DNA of 64,000 bases from UBA9732 sp045116915. Lineage in GTDB: Bacteria; Spirochaetota; Spirochaetia; Sphaerochaetales; Sphaerochaetaceae. Positions 33,988 through 41,934 of this stretch are shown here, piece by piece (within the stretch, counting starts at the first letter, position 1; every line of letters starts with the position of its first letter). Where the stretch lies: assembly GCA_045116915.1 (NCBI GenBank), contig JBGUMQ010000017.1:8045-72044 (forward strand). The letters run 5' to 3'. Position numbers and translations under genes: made by a program. The notes under the pieces were generated by a model. That model was not told the DNA's origin. It worked only from the letters and a program-made list of their open reading frames with translations, and made no database searches.

Positions 33988-35360
33988 TCGTTGACCTCCT
34001 TACCCATGATGAGCATGTGGAGACCGGAAAGGGTTCCGTCCAAGCCTCCGAGGGCAATGAGTTTTGTCCACTCGGAATCCACGAGGATCATTCCTGTGAC
34101 AGAAAGCATGTTGAAGGCGGTCCTTTCGAGTTTGTTGCCGAGGGCTTCCCTCACTGCGGTGACAAGTTCGTCCGCATCCTTGAAGTCCGTCGTGACGATT
34201 CCGATTCCGTTGGCGATGCATGTCGTCGCATGGTCGTAAGCCTCATAGTACGGGGAATCGCTGGCCGTCGGATCGGGGAGCTCGTTGTACTTGTTCGCGA
34301 GATCCGTCAGTGCGTCGTAGTTGCCGTTGATGTAGCTCTCGAGGAAACCCCTGACTCCGTCAGGCTGGCCCTTCTCGGGTCTGCTGAGGTCGGTCAGCTC
34401 GGTGAACACCAGAGCGACGGCGTAACGTCCGAGGGACTCGATCGTCAGTCCCAGGTCGATGTCCTTGGTAAGGATCGCATCGATATCTCCGGGAACCGAA
34501 TAAGCCTTGGCCATCATCTCGAATGCGGCCCTGATTGCCCTGCACTCCAGGATGAACTTGCTGTATCTCTGGTCGCTGAACTTCTTGTCGGCACCGGTCA
34601 TGCACCTGATGACGCTTGCGGCCGACTTGGAGATGACCGGCAGCCATTTGGGCAGGTCTTCGGAGGAAGAATCCCTGGAGATGCCTCTGCCGGTGATGTT
34701 GTTGATCAGGTCCGTCATGTCGGCATCCGCGAACAGGTCTATGCCGGCGGCCTCTGCCGTGATCGTGAGTGCATCGATGGCCTTCTTTCCGGCCTCAGCG
34801 TATCCCTTGTCCTCCTTGACGGCATCCGAGAGGGTCTTGATGATCGCGACTGTCGCGAGCTCGGCCTTTGTCGGGTTCTCCGAGAGGCTCTCACCGACCA
34901 GATCGAGGGCCTCGTTCACGGCTTCCGCCAGTTCCTTGCGCTCCTCGGTATAACCTGTGGTATCGATCTTGCTGTCGGTAGCCTGTTTTGTTATCGCCTT
35001 CTGGACCTCGGTCTTCTGAAGTTCCGTGGCGTCCTCGCTCAGGATGGGCTGGTCCAGTGTCTCCTGGAGGGCTTCCCTCTTGGAGGATGAATCCATGACC
35101 GCCACAACGGAATCCACGATGTTTTTCGCATCTTCGGATTTGATCTCTACTGTGACGGTACCAGTGGTCGCATCGACCTTCACCGTACTGTCGACCTCGC
35201 CCTCGGCGGCATCGACATCCTTCATGTTCGGCTTGATGCCGTAGACATTCGAACTCATCTTCCCCATCAATTCGCCGAGTTTCGCGTACTGGTCCTGGGA
35301 ACAGGCCGTAAGACACACGAAAATGGCTATGACAAGAAGTACCAATGCAATCTTCTTCAT
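33984..35360 (-). CDS. Lipoprotein of unknown function, 458 aa
   Basis: Secreted lipoprotein; the signal peptide ends in the lipobox LTAC with Cys at residue 20. The mature protein is largely helical and rich in Asp, Glu and Lys, with no transmembrane segments and no recognised domain. The ATG at 35360 has AGGAGG 8 bases upstream and is preferred to the in-frame ATG at 35396. It is the first gene of a two-gene operon with the barrel protein, so the two may act together at the outer membrane. Confidence 0.65.
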   Translation of the reverse strand: MKKIALVLLVIAIFVCLTACSQDQYAKLGELMGKMSSNVYGIKPNMKDVDAAEGEVDSTVKVDATTGTVTVEIKSEDAKNIVDSVVAVMDSSSKREALQETLDQPILSEDATELQKTEVQKAITKQATDSKIDTTGYTEERKELAEAVNEALDLVGESLSENPTKAELATVAIIKTLSDAVKEDKGYAEAGKKAIDALTITAEAAGIDLFADADMTDLINNITGRGISRDSSSEDLPKWLPVISKSAASVIRCMTGADKKFSDQRYSKFILECRAIRAAFEMMAKAYSVPGDIDAILTKDIDLGLTIESLGRYAVALVFTELTDLSRPEKGQPDGVRGFLESYINGNYDALTDLANKYNELPDPTASDSPYYEAYDHATTCIANGIGIVTTDFKDADELVTAVREALGNKLERTAFNMLSVTGMILVDSEWTKLIALGGLDGTLSGLHMLIMGKEVNE

Positions 35361-35401
35361 CGTCTTTCCCTCCTGATGGAATGGCATGATCTGCATTCCA
35401 T

Positions 35402-35407
35402 ATTATA
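35402..35407 (-). promoter_or_regulatory. Likely -10 box of the lipoprotein/barrel operon
   Basis: A perfect TATAAT lies on the minus strand 41 bases before the ATG at 35360. The -35 region is poor (TTTTAT at 17 bases). Confidence 0.4.
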
Positions 35408-35510
35408 TACGAACAATTCCAACAATAAAAGTTCCGGAAATGTGAAATTTTTTTTCACTCTCTGTATACTAAACAAATAAGTGTCGTAAAGGTAACAGGA
35501 ACCGGCCGAT

Positions 35511-36665
35511 TCAGGCCTCGAGGGAGGGCGATGAAAGTGTTTTCCTCCACGCCACGCAGAGCACCGCGGCCAACGCAGGGAAGACCGAGTATATGGCGAA
35601 CAGGTTGCCGTATCCCAGATAATCGATTATGAAGCCGCCTGCGAATGCCCCTATCATCTCGGGGAAATTGGTGGCGATTGCCCAGTAGAAGCTCTGTCCC
35701 AGAGAATAATGCGCAGGACTGACATTCTGGGCTATGAACTTGGCCACACCGATATGGAGTGCTCCGAACGTCAGCGCATGCAGGCACTGTCCGATCACGA
35801 ACGCCACCATGTTCGGGAACAGGTAGTAGATCAGAAGCCTCGCCGCAAGGCCTATGAACGACAGGAGTATCATGGTGTACGCCGATATGCAGCCCTTCTG
35901 AAGCAGCCGTCCTCCGAAGAGTATCATCAGGAACTCGCAGAATGCGCCTATGGCGAAGTACAGCACGAAACTGCCGCCCAGTCCAAGCACCTCCATCATG
36001 TACGACGACAGGAGCTTCTCGATTATCGCCTGGGAGATCCTGGAAAGCCCCACGAGGAACATCATCATGTAGAACTTGCGGCTGAACACATCCAGCCTGA
36101 AACGGGTCTTCTCCTGCTGGCCCACGTCCCTGATGTCCTCGGGGATGAAGACCGCGGAGATGGCGAACGCCAGGCACACCAGGCCCGCGACAAGACAGAT
36201 CGACCTGTTGTCCGTTCCATCGGGGATCCCTGTCAGTCCGAACACCACGAGGAACACGATGTAGCTCATGGTCCCCATGGACCTTATGAATCCGTATTTG
36301 GAGGCATCCCCCTTCAGCAGACGGGTCTCGTATCCGTCGACCAGCGGATGCGCCGACCAGAAGATGCCGGAGGCGATGGAGTACGACACGATCGTGATGA
36401 AAAGCGAACCGGAAAGGGCCGCCGGAACGAAAGCAACAGAGCTCAGCAGCCCGAGCACTATCAGGATGAGCTTTGTCCTGCGTGTCCTGTCGGAAAGCAT
36501 GCCTATCAGGACGGGGAAGAAGACCGTGACCAGCTGTCCCACAGCCAGGATGATGCCGATGAGCGAATGCGAATAGCCCTTGTTCCTGAAGATCACCTGG
36601 ACATAGGGGGAAAGGGCTGCGGTTGTCGCCTGATTGAATATGCAGAGCAGAAGAAGCCGTGACAC
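35511..36665 (-). CDS. MFS transporter, LacY-like group
   Basis: Inner-membrane secondary transporter of about 384 residues with 12 hydrophobic segments. After the first helix it shows PYVQVIFRNKGYS and the loop 2-3 motif GMLSDRTRRTK of the major facilitator superfamily; overall it resembles the MFS_1-like/LacY group. The frame is open well upstream, but that part lies over the ATPase gene. A GTG at 36665 is chosen because it begins just before the first helix and has a TATACA-N17-CATAAT promoter ending 7 bases upstream. An ATG at 36728 lies inside the ATPase terminator hairpin. Substrate unknown. Confidence 0.75.
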   Translation of the reverse strand: MSRLLLLCIFNQATTAALSPYVQVIFRNKGYSHSLIGIILAVGQLVTVFFPVLIGMLSDRTRRTKLILIVLGLLSSVAFVPAALSGSLFITIVSYSIASGIFWSAHPLVDGYETRLLKGDASKYGFIRSMGTMSYIVFLVVFGLTGIPDGTDNRSICLVAGLVCLAFAISAVFIPEDIRDVGQQEKTRFRLDVFSRKFYMMMFLVGLSRISQAIIEKLLSSYMMEVLGLGGSFVLYFAIGAFCEFLMILFGGRLLQKGCISAYTMILLSFIGLAARLLIYYLFPNMVAFVIGQCLHALTFGALHIGVAKFIAQNVSPAHYSLGQSFYWAIATNFPEMIGAFAGGFIIDYLGYGNLFAIYSVFPALAAVLCVAWRKTLSSPSLEA

Positions 36666-36672
36666 ACCAGCA

Positions 36673-36701
36673 ATTATGGCGATTTCACCGGTTCTTGTAT
36701 A
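36673..36701 (-). promoter_or_regulatory. Probable leaderless-type promoter of the MFS gene
   Basis: TATACA (36696-36701), 17 bases, CATAAT (36673-36678) on the minus strand, 7 bases before a GTG start. No ribosome-binding site is present. Confidence 0.45.
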
Positions 36702-36714
36702 TATGGATGAACAC

Positions 36715-36741
36715 GAAGGCCGCCCCATGGGAGCGGCCTTC
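36715..36741 (-). terminator. Hairpin after the MsmK/UgpC ATPase gene
   Basis: GAAGGCCGC (36715-36723) and GCGGCCTTC (36733-36741) form a 9-bp GC-rich stem about 20 bases after the stop codon. The T run is weak. Confidence 0.55.
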
Positions 36742-36762
36742 GGATATAAGTCGATAGGTTTG

Positions 36763-37857
36763 TCAGCGGATGACCAGTTCTGTCTGGAGATCGAAGAACT
36801 TCGCCTTCTCCATGTTGGGAGCAAGGGAAACGCTCTCGCCGACCTTGACGACGACATTGGGATCGATCTTACCGGTGATCTGGTTCCTTGCCGTGGCGAC
36901 AAAGACATGTGTCTCTGCTCCGAGGGGCTCGACAACAGCGACCTTTCCGTCGATTGTCTTGCCGTCGGTTGCCTTGGTCTCATAGGCGACGTCTTCCGGG
37001 CGGATACCGAATGTGACCTGCTTGCCGACATAGGGCTTGAGGATCTTCGCCTGCTCGGCTGTGACCTTCAGGCGGAAATCGCCCTCGTTCACATAGATGT
37101 CGTCATCGGCAGCCTGGACATCACAGACCATGAAGTTCATGGGTGGCGATCCGATGAAGCCTGCGACGAACTTGTTGTCCGGATCGTTGTACAGCTCAAG
37201 CGGTCCGCCGATCTGCTGGATGACACCGAGCTTCATGACGACGATCTTGTCGGCCATCGTGAGTGCCTCGACCTGGTCGTGTGTGACGTAGATCATTGTT
37301 GCCTGGAGTCTGTGGTGCAGACCCGAGATCTCGGCTCTCATCTGGACACGCAGCTTTGCATCGAGGTTTGAAAGCGGCTCATCGAAAAGGAAGACCTTGG
37401 GCTTTCTGACGATGGCTCTTCCGACTGCGACACGCTGTCTCTGTCCACCGGACAGTGCCTTGGGCTTTCTGTCGAGCAGTTCCTCGATGTCGAGGATCTT
37501 GGCTGCCTCGCGGACACGGGCATCGATCTCTTCCTTCGGGAATTTGCGGATCTTGAGTCCGAATGCCATGTTGTCGTAGACAGTCATGTGCGGGTACAGA
37601 GCATAGTTCTGGAAGACCATTGCAATGTCTCTGTCTTTCGGCGGGACGTCGTTGACGAGCTTTCCGTCGATGTAAAGTTCTCCGCTGGAAATGTCTTCCA
37701 GTCCGGCGACCATACGGAGGGTGGTTGACTTACCGCATCCTGAAGGACCGACAAGTACGACGAATTCCTTGTCTTTGATCTCGATGTTGACATCATTGAC
37801 AGCCTTCACACCACCGTCGTAGATCTTGCAGATGTGTTTCAACAATACTTCTGCCAT
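36763..37857 (-). CDS. Sugar ABC transporter ATPase (MsmK/UgpC/MalK type)
   Basis: ATPase of 364 residues energising carbohydrate ABC importers. Walker A GPSGCGKST (38-46), signature LSGGQRQRVAVGRAI, Walker B FLFDEPLSNLD and the VTHDQVEA His loop are all intact. The C-terminal TOBE/MalK-like domain (FGIRPEDV) follows. It stands alone with its own promoter, while the sugar binding protein and permeases at 60.7-63.9 kb lack an ATPase. It is therefore likely the shared ATPase for several sugar importers, as MsmK is in other bacteria. GGAGG lies 7 bases before the ATG. Confidence 0.92.
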   Translation of the reverse strand: MAEVLLKHICKIYDGGVKAVNDVNIEIKDKEFVVLVGPSGCGKSTTLRMVAGLEDISSGELYIDGKLVNDVPPKDRDIAMVFQNYALYPHMTVYDNMAFGLKIRKFPKEEIDARVREAAKILDIEELLDRKPKALSGGQRQRVAVGRAIVRKPKVFLFDEPLSNLDAKLRVQMRAEISGLHHRLQATMIYVTHDQVEALTMADKIVVMKLGVIQQIGGPLELYNDPDNKFVAGFIGSPPMNFMVCDVQAADDDIYVNEGDFRLKVTAEQAKILKPYVGKQVTFGIRPEDVAYETKATDGKTIDGKVAVVEPLGAETHVFVATARNQITGKIDPNVVVKVGESVSLAPNMEKAKFFDLQTELVIR

Positions 37858-37859
37858 AG

Positions 37860-37874
37860 AAACCTCCGAGGTTT
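37860..37874 (-). promoter_or_regulatory. Palindrome over the ribosome-binding site of the sugar ATPase gene
   Basis: AAACCTC and GAGGTTT are inverted around one base and include the GGAGG ribosome-binding site. It could form a short hairpin masking the site, or be a protein operator. Confidence 0.35.
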
Positions 37875-37890
37875 TATCTTATTCAAAACA

Positions 37891-37920
37891 AGGATACTAC
37901 GCGCAAAGGGATCCTGTAAA
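37891..37920 (-). promoter_or_regulatory. Promoter of the sugar ATPase gene
   Basis: TTTACA (37915-37920) and TATCCT (37891-37896) lie 18 bases apart on the minus strand, 33 bases before the start codon. Confidence 0.5.
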
Positions 37921-37941
37921 GGAAAACTTCAGGAAAACCTG

Positions 37942-38652
37942 TCAATCGTGGTGCTTGGAGAGGTATTTCTCCACGATCCTCGTTCCCGGGTCCAGCTTGC
38001 AGACCACGGCATGGCAAAGGACGGCCAGCCCCAGGCCGCCGAGGATGTCCACGAAGTAGTGCTGCTTGGTGAGCACGGTGGACATGCAGACCAGGACCGT
38101 CATCACGATCGCGGCGGTCTTCACACCCCTGCTTATGTTGTCTGCTTTCCTGACACCCAGATAGCAGAACATGCTGACAGAGCAGTGGAACGACGGGAAC
38201 AGGCACAGGCCGACATCGAGGCCGTCGTTGCCGTATATGAGCCTGAGGATCCAGTTGAGCAGCCCCGGTCCCTGGACGGCTTCGATCACGCCCTCGGCGG
38301 TCCTGTCGATGTACGTGGGCATGAAGGCGAAGAAAAGGAAGCCGATGACGCTGGCGAGCATGAACGAGCAGATGTAGTTGATGTAGTTCTTCCTGTCCGT
38401 GGCCGAGATTATGAACATGTAGATGAACCAGCCCGCGAACGATACGACGTATATGATTATGAAGACCTTGACCAGGGGAATCCTGTCGTCTATGAACGGG
38501 ATCTTGGGGGAAAAGGCACGTTTGTCCGTACCTGTGAGTGCACTGACCTCAGGGCCCAGCAGGTACAGTCCGTACGAGAAGGCATATAGGAAAAAGGTCA
38601 CGGGCCATCCGATGGGAGGGATTTTCTTCAACAGTTCTGCAAGTCTTTTCAT
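37942..38652 (-). CDS. PAP2-family membrane phosphatase
   Basis: Integral membrane protein of 236 residues with about six helices. PSFHCSVSMFCYLG and STVLTKQHYFVDILGG carry the His residues of the PAP2/inositol-phosphoceramide-synthase-like fold, which hydrolyses lipid phosphates or transfers phospho-head groups. The start is taken at the ATG at 38652, just before the charged MKRLAELLKK; a longer frame begins at 38709. No clear ribosome-binding site is seen. The likely role is in phospholipid or undecaprenyl phosphate turnover. Confidence 0.75.
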   Translation of the reverse strand: MKRLAELLKKIPPIGWPVTFFLYAFSYGLYLLGPEVSALTGTDKRAFSPKIPFIDDRIPLVKVFIIIYVVSFAGWFIYMFIISATDRKNYINYICSFMLASVIGFLFFAFMPTYIDRTAEGVIEAVQGPGLLNWILRLIYGNDGLDVGLCLFPSFHCSVSMFCYLGVRKADNISRGVKTAAIVMTVLVCMSTVLTKQHYFVDILGGLGLAVLCHAVVCKLDPGTRIVEKYLSKHHD

Positions 38653-38714
38653 ATCCGGAGAGAGGATATTACAAATGTTCCTTTTGGACAACACGCCAGT
38701 CGGGAACAAATGGT

Positions 38715-38743
38715 TTGTAAACCGACGATGACGCGACTATAAT
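38715..38743 (+). promoter_or_regulatory. Promoter of the polytopic membrane protein gene
   Basis: TTGTAA (38715-38720), 17 bases, TATAAT (38738-38743). The leader of about 45 bases carries a GTTCCG/CGGAAC hairpin (38756-38770) before the AAGGAG site. Confidence 0.7.
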
Positions 38744-38794
38744 GATACCGATGCGGTTCCGTTACGGAACACGGGACATGAAGGAGAATCCGCC

Positions 38795-40021
38795 ATGGAA
38801 CAACAGGAACAGAAAAAGAAGAAAAAGAAGAGAACCGGAATCCACTCCTTGACTCTTGAAAGCGACATCAGATACAGGGGTCCGCTGTCCTCCAGGGAAT
38901 TCAAGATAATCGGATGGCTGTGCATAGTCCTTTCACAGGTGATCGTCATGATGAAGCTTGGAGGGAGGATAAGCCCCGTACTGAGCCAGAGATTCGCCGG
39001 TTCGTATCCCGCACTGGAAACCATCGCGTCCATGGCGCTCCCGTTCCTGCTCATGTACAACTTCGCGGTGATGCTCGACAACCGCAAGAGCTACAGGGAC
39101 CAGCTGTTCTCCAACGGCGCATTGATGCTGTCGTTCTTCCTGCTGTTCTTCCTGTTCTTCTACCATTTCGTACTGGGCTCCTTCGAGGCCCTCGGCGACG
39201 GTACGATGAAATTCACCCCTGTGGCCATGAAGATGTTCAGGTCGGTCTCGCCCAAGGGCTTCTTCTGCTTCAACATCTTCGTCGACCTGTTCCTGTGCTC
39301 GCTCTTCATGTTCTTCATCAACTACAGGCCCTCGAAATACTTCCAGGGGAAGAAGCTGATCGTTTTCAGGCTCATGACCATCCTTCCCCTGCTGTATGAA
39401 ATCGCCTCCATTGTACTGAAGTGGTATTGCGCAAGCGGTGCGATCGACCTGCCGTTCTTCGTGTTCCCCCTGCTCACCGTCAAGCCGCCCATGACATTCA
39501 TCGTCTTCATGATCCTCACGTTCTTCGTCAAGAGGCGTGAGCGCAGGTTCCTGAAACAGGGAGGCACCTATGAGCAATACCAGCTCTTCCTCCAGACGAA
39601 CCGCAATTCGTTCAGTTTCGCCGTCTTCTCGGCCATAATCCTGTTCGTCGCCGGTCTGCTGGACCTCCTCATCGCAGTGTTCATACCGGTATTGCAGGCA
39701 ATCGCAAGCGAGGACCATGACGCGATGCTCCAGGCCATGCTCAAACAGGTGCTCGCAATCGGAATCGGGGAATCGGTACAGCTGGCCTTCCTGTCTCCGG
39801 TCATGCTTCTTTTCTCGTACACCAGAAAGCGTTCGAACCCCAGGCTGGATGTCCTGATCCCCGTCTTCGCGATCGTGCTGATACTCCTCGTAATCCTGCA
39901 GAGCTTCAACCAGATCATGCACGTGCTTCCGTTCAGCGGCAAGGTCAATTTCCAGAACCTGATGGAAATGATAGAGGGAGTAGGAGCACAGTTGCCGGAG
40001 ATGCTGACGATGGCGCAATGA
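38795..40021 (+). CDS. Polytopic membrane protein of unknown function, 408 aa
   Basis: Integral membrane protein with a Lys-rich cytoplasmic N-terminus (seven Lys near residues 7-13) and about eight to nine hydrophobic segments. I do not recognise a family. AAGGAG lies 9 bases before the ATG, and a near-consensus promoter precedes it. It is a single-gene unit flanked by the PAP2 gene and the ccsA end, with hairpins on both sides. Confidence 0.65.
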   Translation: MEQQEQKKKKKKRTGIHSLTLESDIRYRGPLSSREFKIIGWLCIVLSQVIVMMKLGGRISPVLSQRFAGSYPALETIASMALPFLLMYNFAVMLDNRKSYRDQLFSNGALMLSFFLLFFLFFYHFVLGSFEALGDGTMKFTPVAMKMFRSVSPKGFFCFNIFVDLFLCSLFMFFINYRPSKYFQGKKLIVFRLMTILPLLYEIASIVLKWYCASGAIDLPFFVFPLLTVKPPMTFIVFMILTFFVKRRERRFLKQGGTYEQYQLFLQTNRNSFSFAVFSAIILFVAGLLDLLIAVFIPVLQAIASEDHDAMLQAMLKQVLAIGIGESVQLAFLSPVMLLFSYTRKRSNPRLDVLIPVFAIVLILLVILQSFNQIMHVLPFSGKVNFQNLMEMIEGVGAQLPEMLTMAQ

Positions 40022-40025
40022 CGCA

Positions 40026-40045
40026 GGTTCCTCTTCGGAGGAACC
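40026..40045. terminator. Hairpin with TTCG loop between convergent genes
   Basis: GGTTCCTC (40026-40033) pairs with GAGGAACC (40038-40045) around TTCG. It lies between the membrane protein gene and the end of ccsA and may stop both transcripts. No long T run is seen. Confidence 0.6.
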
Positions 40046-40067
40046 CTGACAACATCCTATCGTTCTA

Positions 40068-40883
40068 CTACCTGTAGCTGTGGATTCCGGGGATCAGCGT
40101 GTTCACACCGATGTAGGTGAACAGCACGCATACGAACCCGGCCACGGCGAATATGGCCGCGGACCTGCCCTTGTATCCGCGCCTGATGCGCAGATGCAGA
40201 TACACCGCGTAGATCAGCCACGTGATGAGCGACCATGTTTCCTTGGGATCCCACGACCAGTAGCTTCCCCATGCACGCTCGGCCCAGATGGCGCCGGTGA
40301 CGATCGTGAATGTAAGGAACAGCATGCCCAGGGCGACGCTGCGGTATTCGATCATGTCCAGCTTCTGCCTGTCGGGGATGTGCTGGTCCAGAAAGCCGTG
40401 TTCCTTGAGCCTGTCGCGCAGGAGGAAGATGATCCCCAGCACAAAGGAGACCCCGAACGCACCGTACGCGATTATGGCGGTCGATACATGGAAGCCCAGC
40501 CATCCAGAACGCAGGGCGGGCATGAGCTGGCGGACCTCCTTGCTCTGCATGGCCGCATAGCCGATCATCAGGAACATCACGGGGGAGATGAACGCTCCCA
40601 TGACATGGAATCCGAACCGGATGATGAACACTATCGAAAGCAGGCAAAGACCCCATGCGAACGACGTGGCGAACTCGTACTGGTTGGTCAGGGGAAGTCT
40701 ACCCGCCCCTATCCCCCTGCATATTATCGCGGCGGTATGAAGCACGAATCCGAAAATCTGGATGCCCAAAGCCACCTTGGCGATGACTTCCTTCTTTGCG
40801 GCGATATAAATGAAATACGCGATCATCGACGCGAAGTAGGATATCATTACTATTGTGAACAAAGTGTTTTCAACCTGAAGCAT
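40068..40883 (-). CDS. ccsA: Cytochrome c maturation protein CcsA
   Basis: Haem-handling membrane protein of 271 residues with about eight helices (CcsA/ResC/CcsB family). The tryptophan-rich WWD motif is clear (RAWGSYWSWDPKETWSLI) and conserved His residues flank it. With ResB it forms the System II cytochrome c synthase that attaches haem to CxxCH motifs on the periplasmic side. GGAAG lies before the ATG and the gene overlaps resB by 14 bases. Placement right after the nrfA part of the operon indicates that it matures the pentahaem nitrite reductase. Confidence 0.9.
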   Translation of the reverse strand: MLQVENTLFTIVMISYFASMIAYFIYIAAKKEVIAKVALGIQIFGFVLHTAAIICRGIGAGRLPLTNQYEFATSFAWGLCLLSIVFIIRFGFHVMGAFISPVMFLMIGYAAMQSKEVRQLMPALRSGWLGFHVSTAIIAYGAFGVSFVLGIIFLLRDRLKEHGFLDQHIPDRQKLDMIEYRSVALGMLFLTFTIVTGAIWAERAWGSYWSWDPKETWSLITWLIYAVYLHLRIRRGYKGRSAAIFAVAGFVCVLFTYIGVNTLIPGIHSYR

Positions 40884-41934
40884 CTTCTTCCTTCCTCCTG
40901 GGCGGCCTCACATAGAAACTGATGATAAGCCCGACCATGACCACAAGCCCTCCTGCGAAGGCAAGTGGTGTGAACGAGTCCCTCTTGATCTGGATCAGCG
41001 TATAGTTCTGCGGGTCCGAGAATGTGACTTCGTAGTCGTCTATCTTCAGGACCTCATCCTGCATGAGAACATTCATGCCTATCATCCGGCCCTGGTAGTA
41101 GACGGAATACAGATAACCCGGATTGCTGATGGCGGATGAAAGCGTTGTCGGCCCGTATCCCTGGACAAGCTGGTAATCCGGGTAGAACGCGTTGAGCATG
41201 ACAACCAGATCCGGGTTGTCGGCCACGCTGATGTAGTCGCCTGCACACACGACATCGTGCTGCAGCTGCTCACCGCCCCTGCGGATGTCGATTCCCGCAG
41301 CCCATCCCGTGGAGTTCTGATAGAACCTCAGTCCGAACAGATCGGCGGGGTTGTTCACACTCACCTGTGCGCTGCTGCCTTCGGAGCTGCGGCCGATATC
41401 GTAGACCGTGATGTCCGAGGTATACTGTTCCACCGTATCATCATCCCGAAGGCCTATGGAGAAGTCGTTTATCGTGAGGACAAGTCCCGTGTCCCCTATC
41501 GCCATGGTCTGTCCCGGAACCCCGTATACGGTGTATTCCTTATAGGTCATCTGGCCCAGACTGTAGCCCAGTATCAGCAGCAGCACACCCACATGCGTTA
41601 TCCAGGCGCCCCAACAGCCCAGCTTCGCCCTGGCCGTGCTCTCCTTCCGTGTCCTTCCGATCAGTCTTGGAAGCCTGACCACGTTGCACAGAAGCAGGTT
41701 CAGGCAGAGGAAGCCGCTTATGAGTATGAAATACCAGCTGTGGAAGACATCATCCAGGCGCAGGGCCATTATCAGGCCGCCCGTACGCTCGCCGTATTGG
41801 GCCGCGTACCAGGCCGATGACTGGTTCTGGGTCACGAAACTGCCCGCAAAGCACACCAGAACCAGGACCACCAGCAAAATGATGGCGAACTTCATCGAGG
41901 AGATGAATCTGAAAAGCCTCCTGAGGAATGACAT
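40870..41934 (-). CDS. resB: Cytochrome c biogenesis protein ResB/Ccs1
   Basis: Partner of CcsA, 354 residues. It has three N-terminal membrane helices (about 14-34, 68-84, 112-128), a large periplasmic domain and a last helix near 322-342, the ResB/Ccs1 layout. FAGSFVTQNQ and LGCWGAWITHVGVLLLILGY are typical. It starts within the stop codon of the rnfB-nrfA gene (TGATG). A split ResB plus CcsA pair does the work of the single NrfI protein of other ammonifying bacteria. Confidence 0.88.
   Translation of the reverse strand: MSFLRRLFRFISSMKFAIILLVVLVLVCFAGSFVTQNQSSAWYAAQYGERTGGLIMALRLDDVFHSWYFILISGFLCLNLLLCNVVRLPRLIGRTRKESTARAKLGCWGAWITHVGVLLLILGYSLGQMTYKEYTVYGVPGQTMAIGDTGLVLTINDFSIGLRDDDTVEQYTSDITVYDIGRSSEGSSAQVSVNNPADLFGLRFYQNSTGWAAGIDIRRGGEQLQHDVVCAGDYISVADNPDLVVMLNAFYPDYQLVQGYGPTTLSSAISNPGYLYSVYYQGRMIGMNVLMQDEVLKIDDYEVTFSDPQNYTLIQIKRDSFTPLAFAGGLVVMVGLIISFYVRPPRRKEEDASG

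Noticed and set aside
36729..37031. An N-terminal extension of the MFS protein
   Set aside because: It is a shadow of the ATPase gene and lacks membrane segments; the transporter begins just before its first helix.
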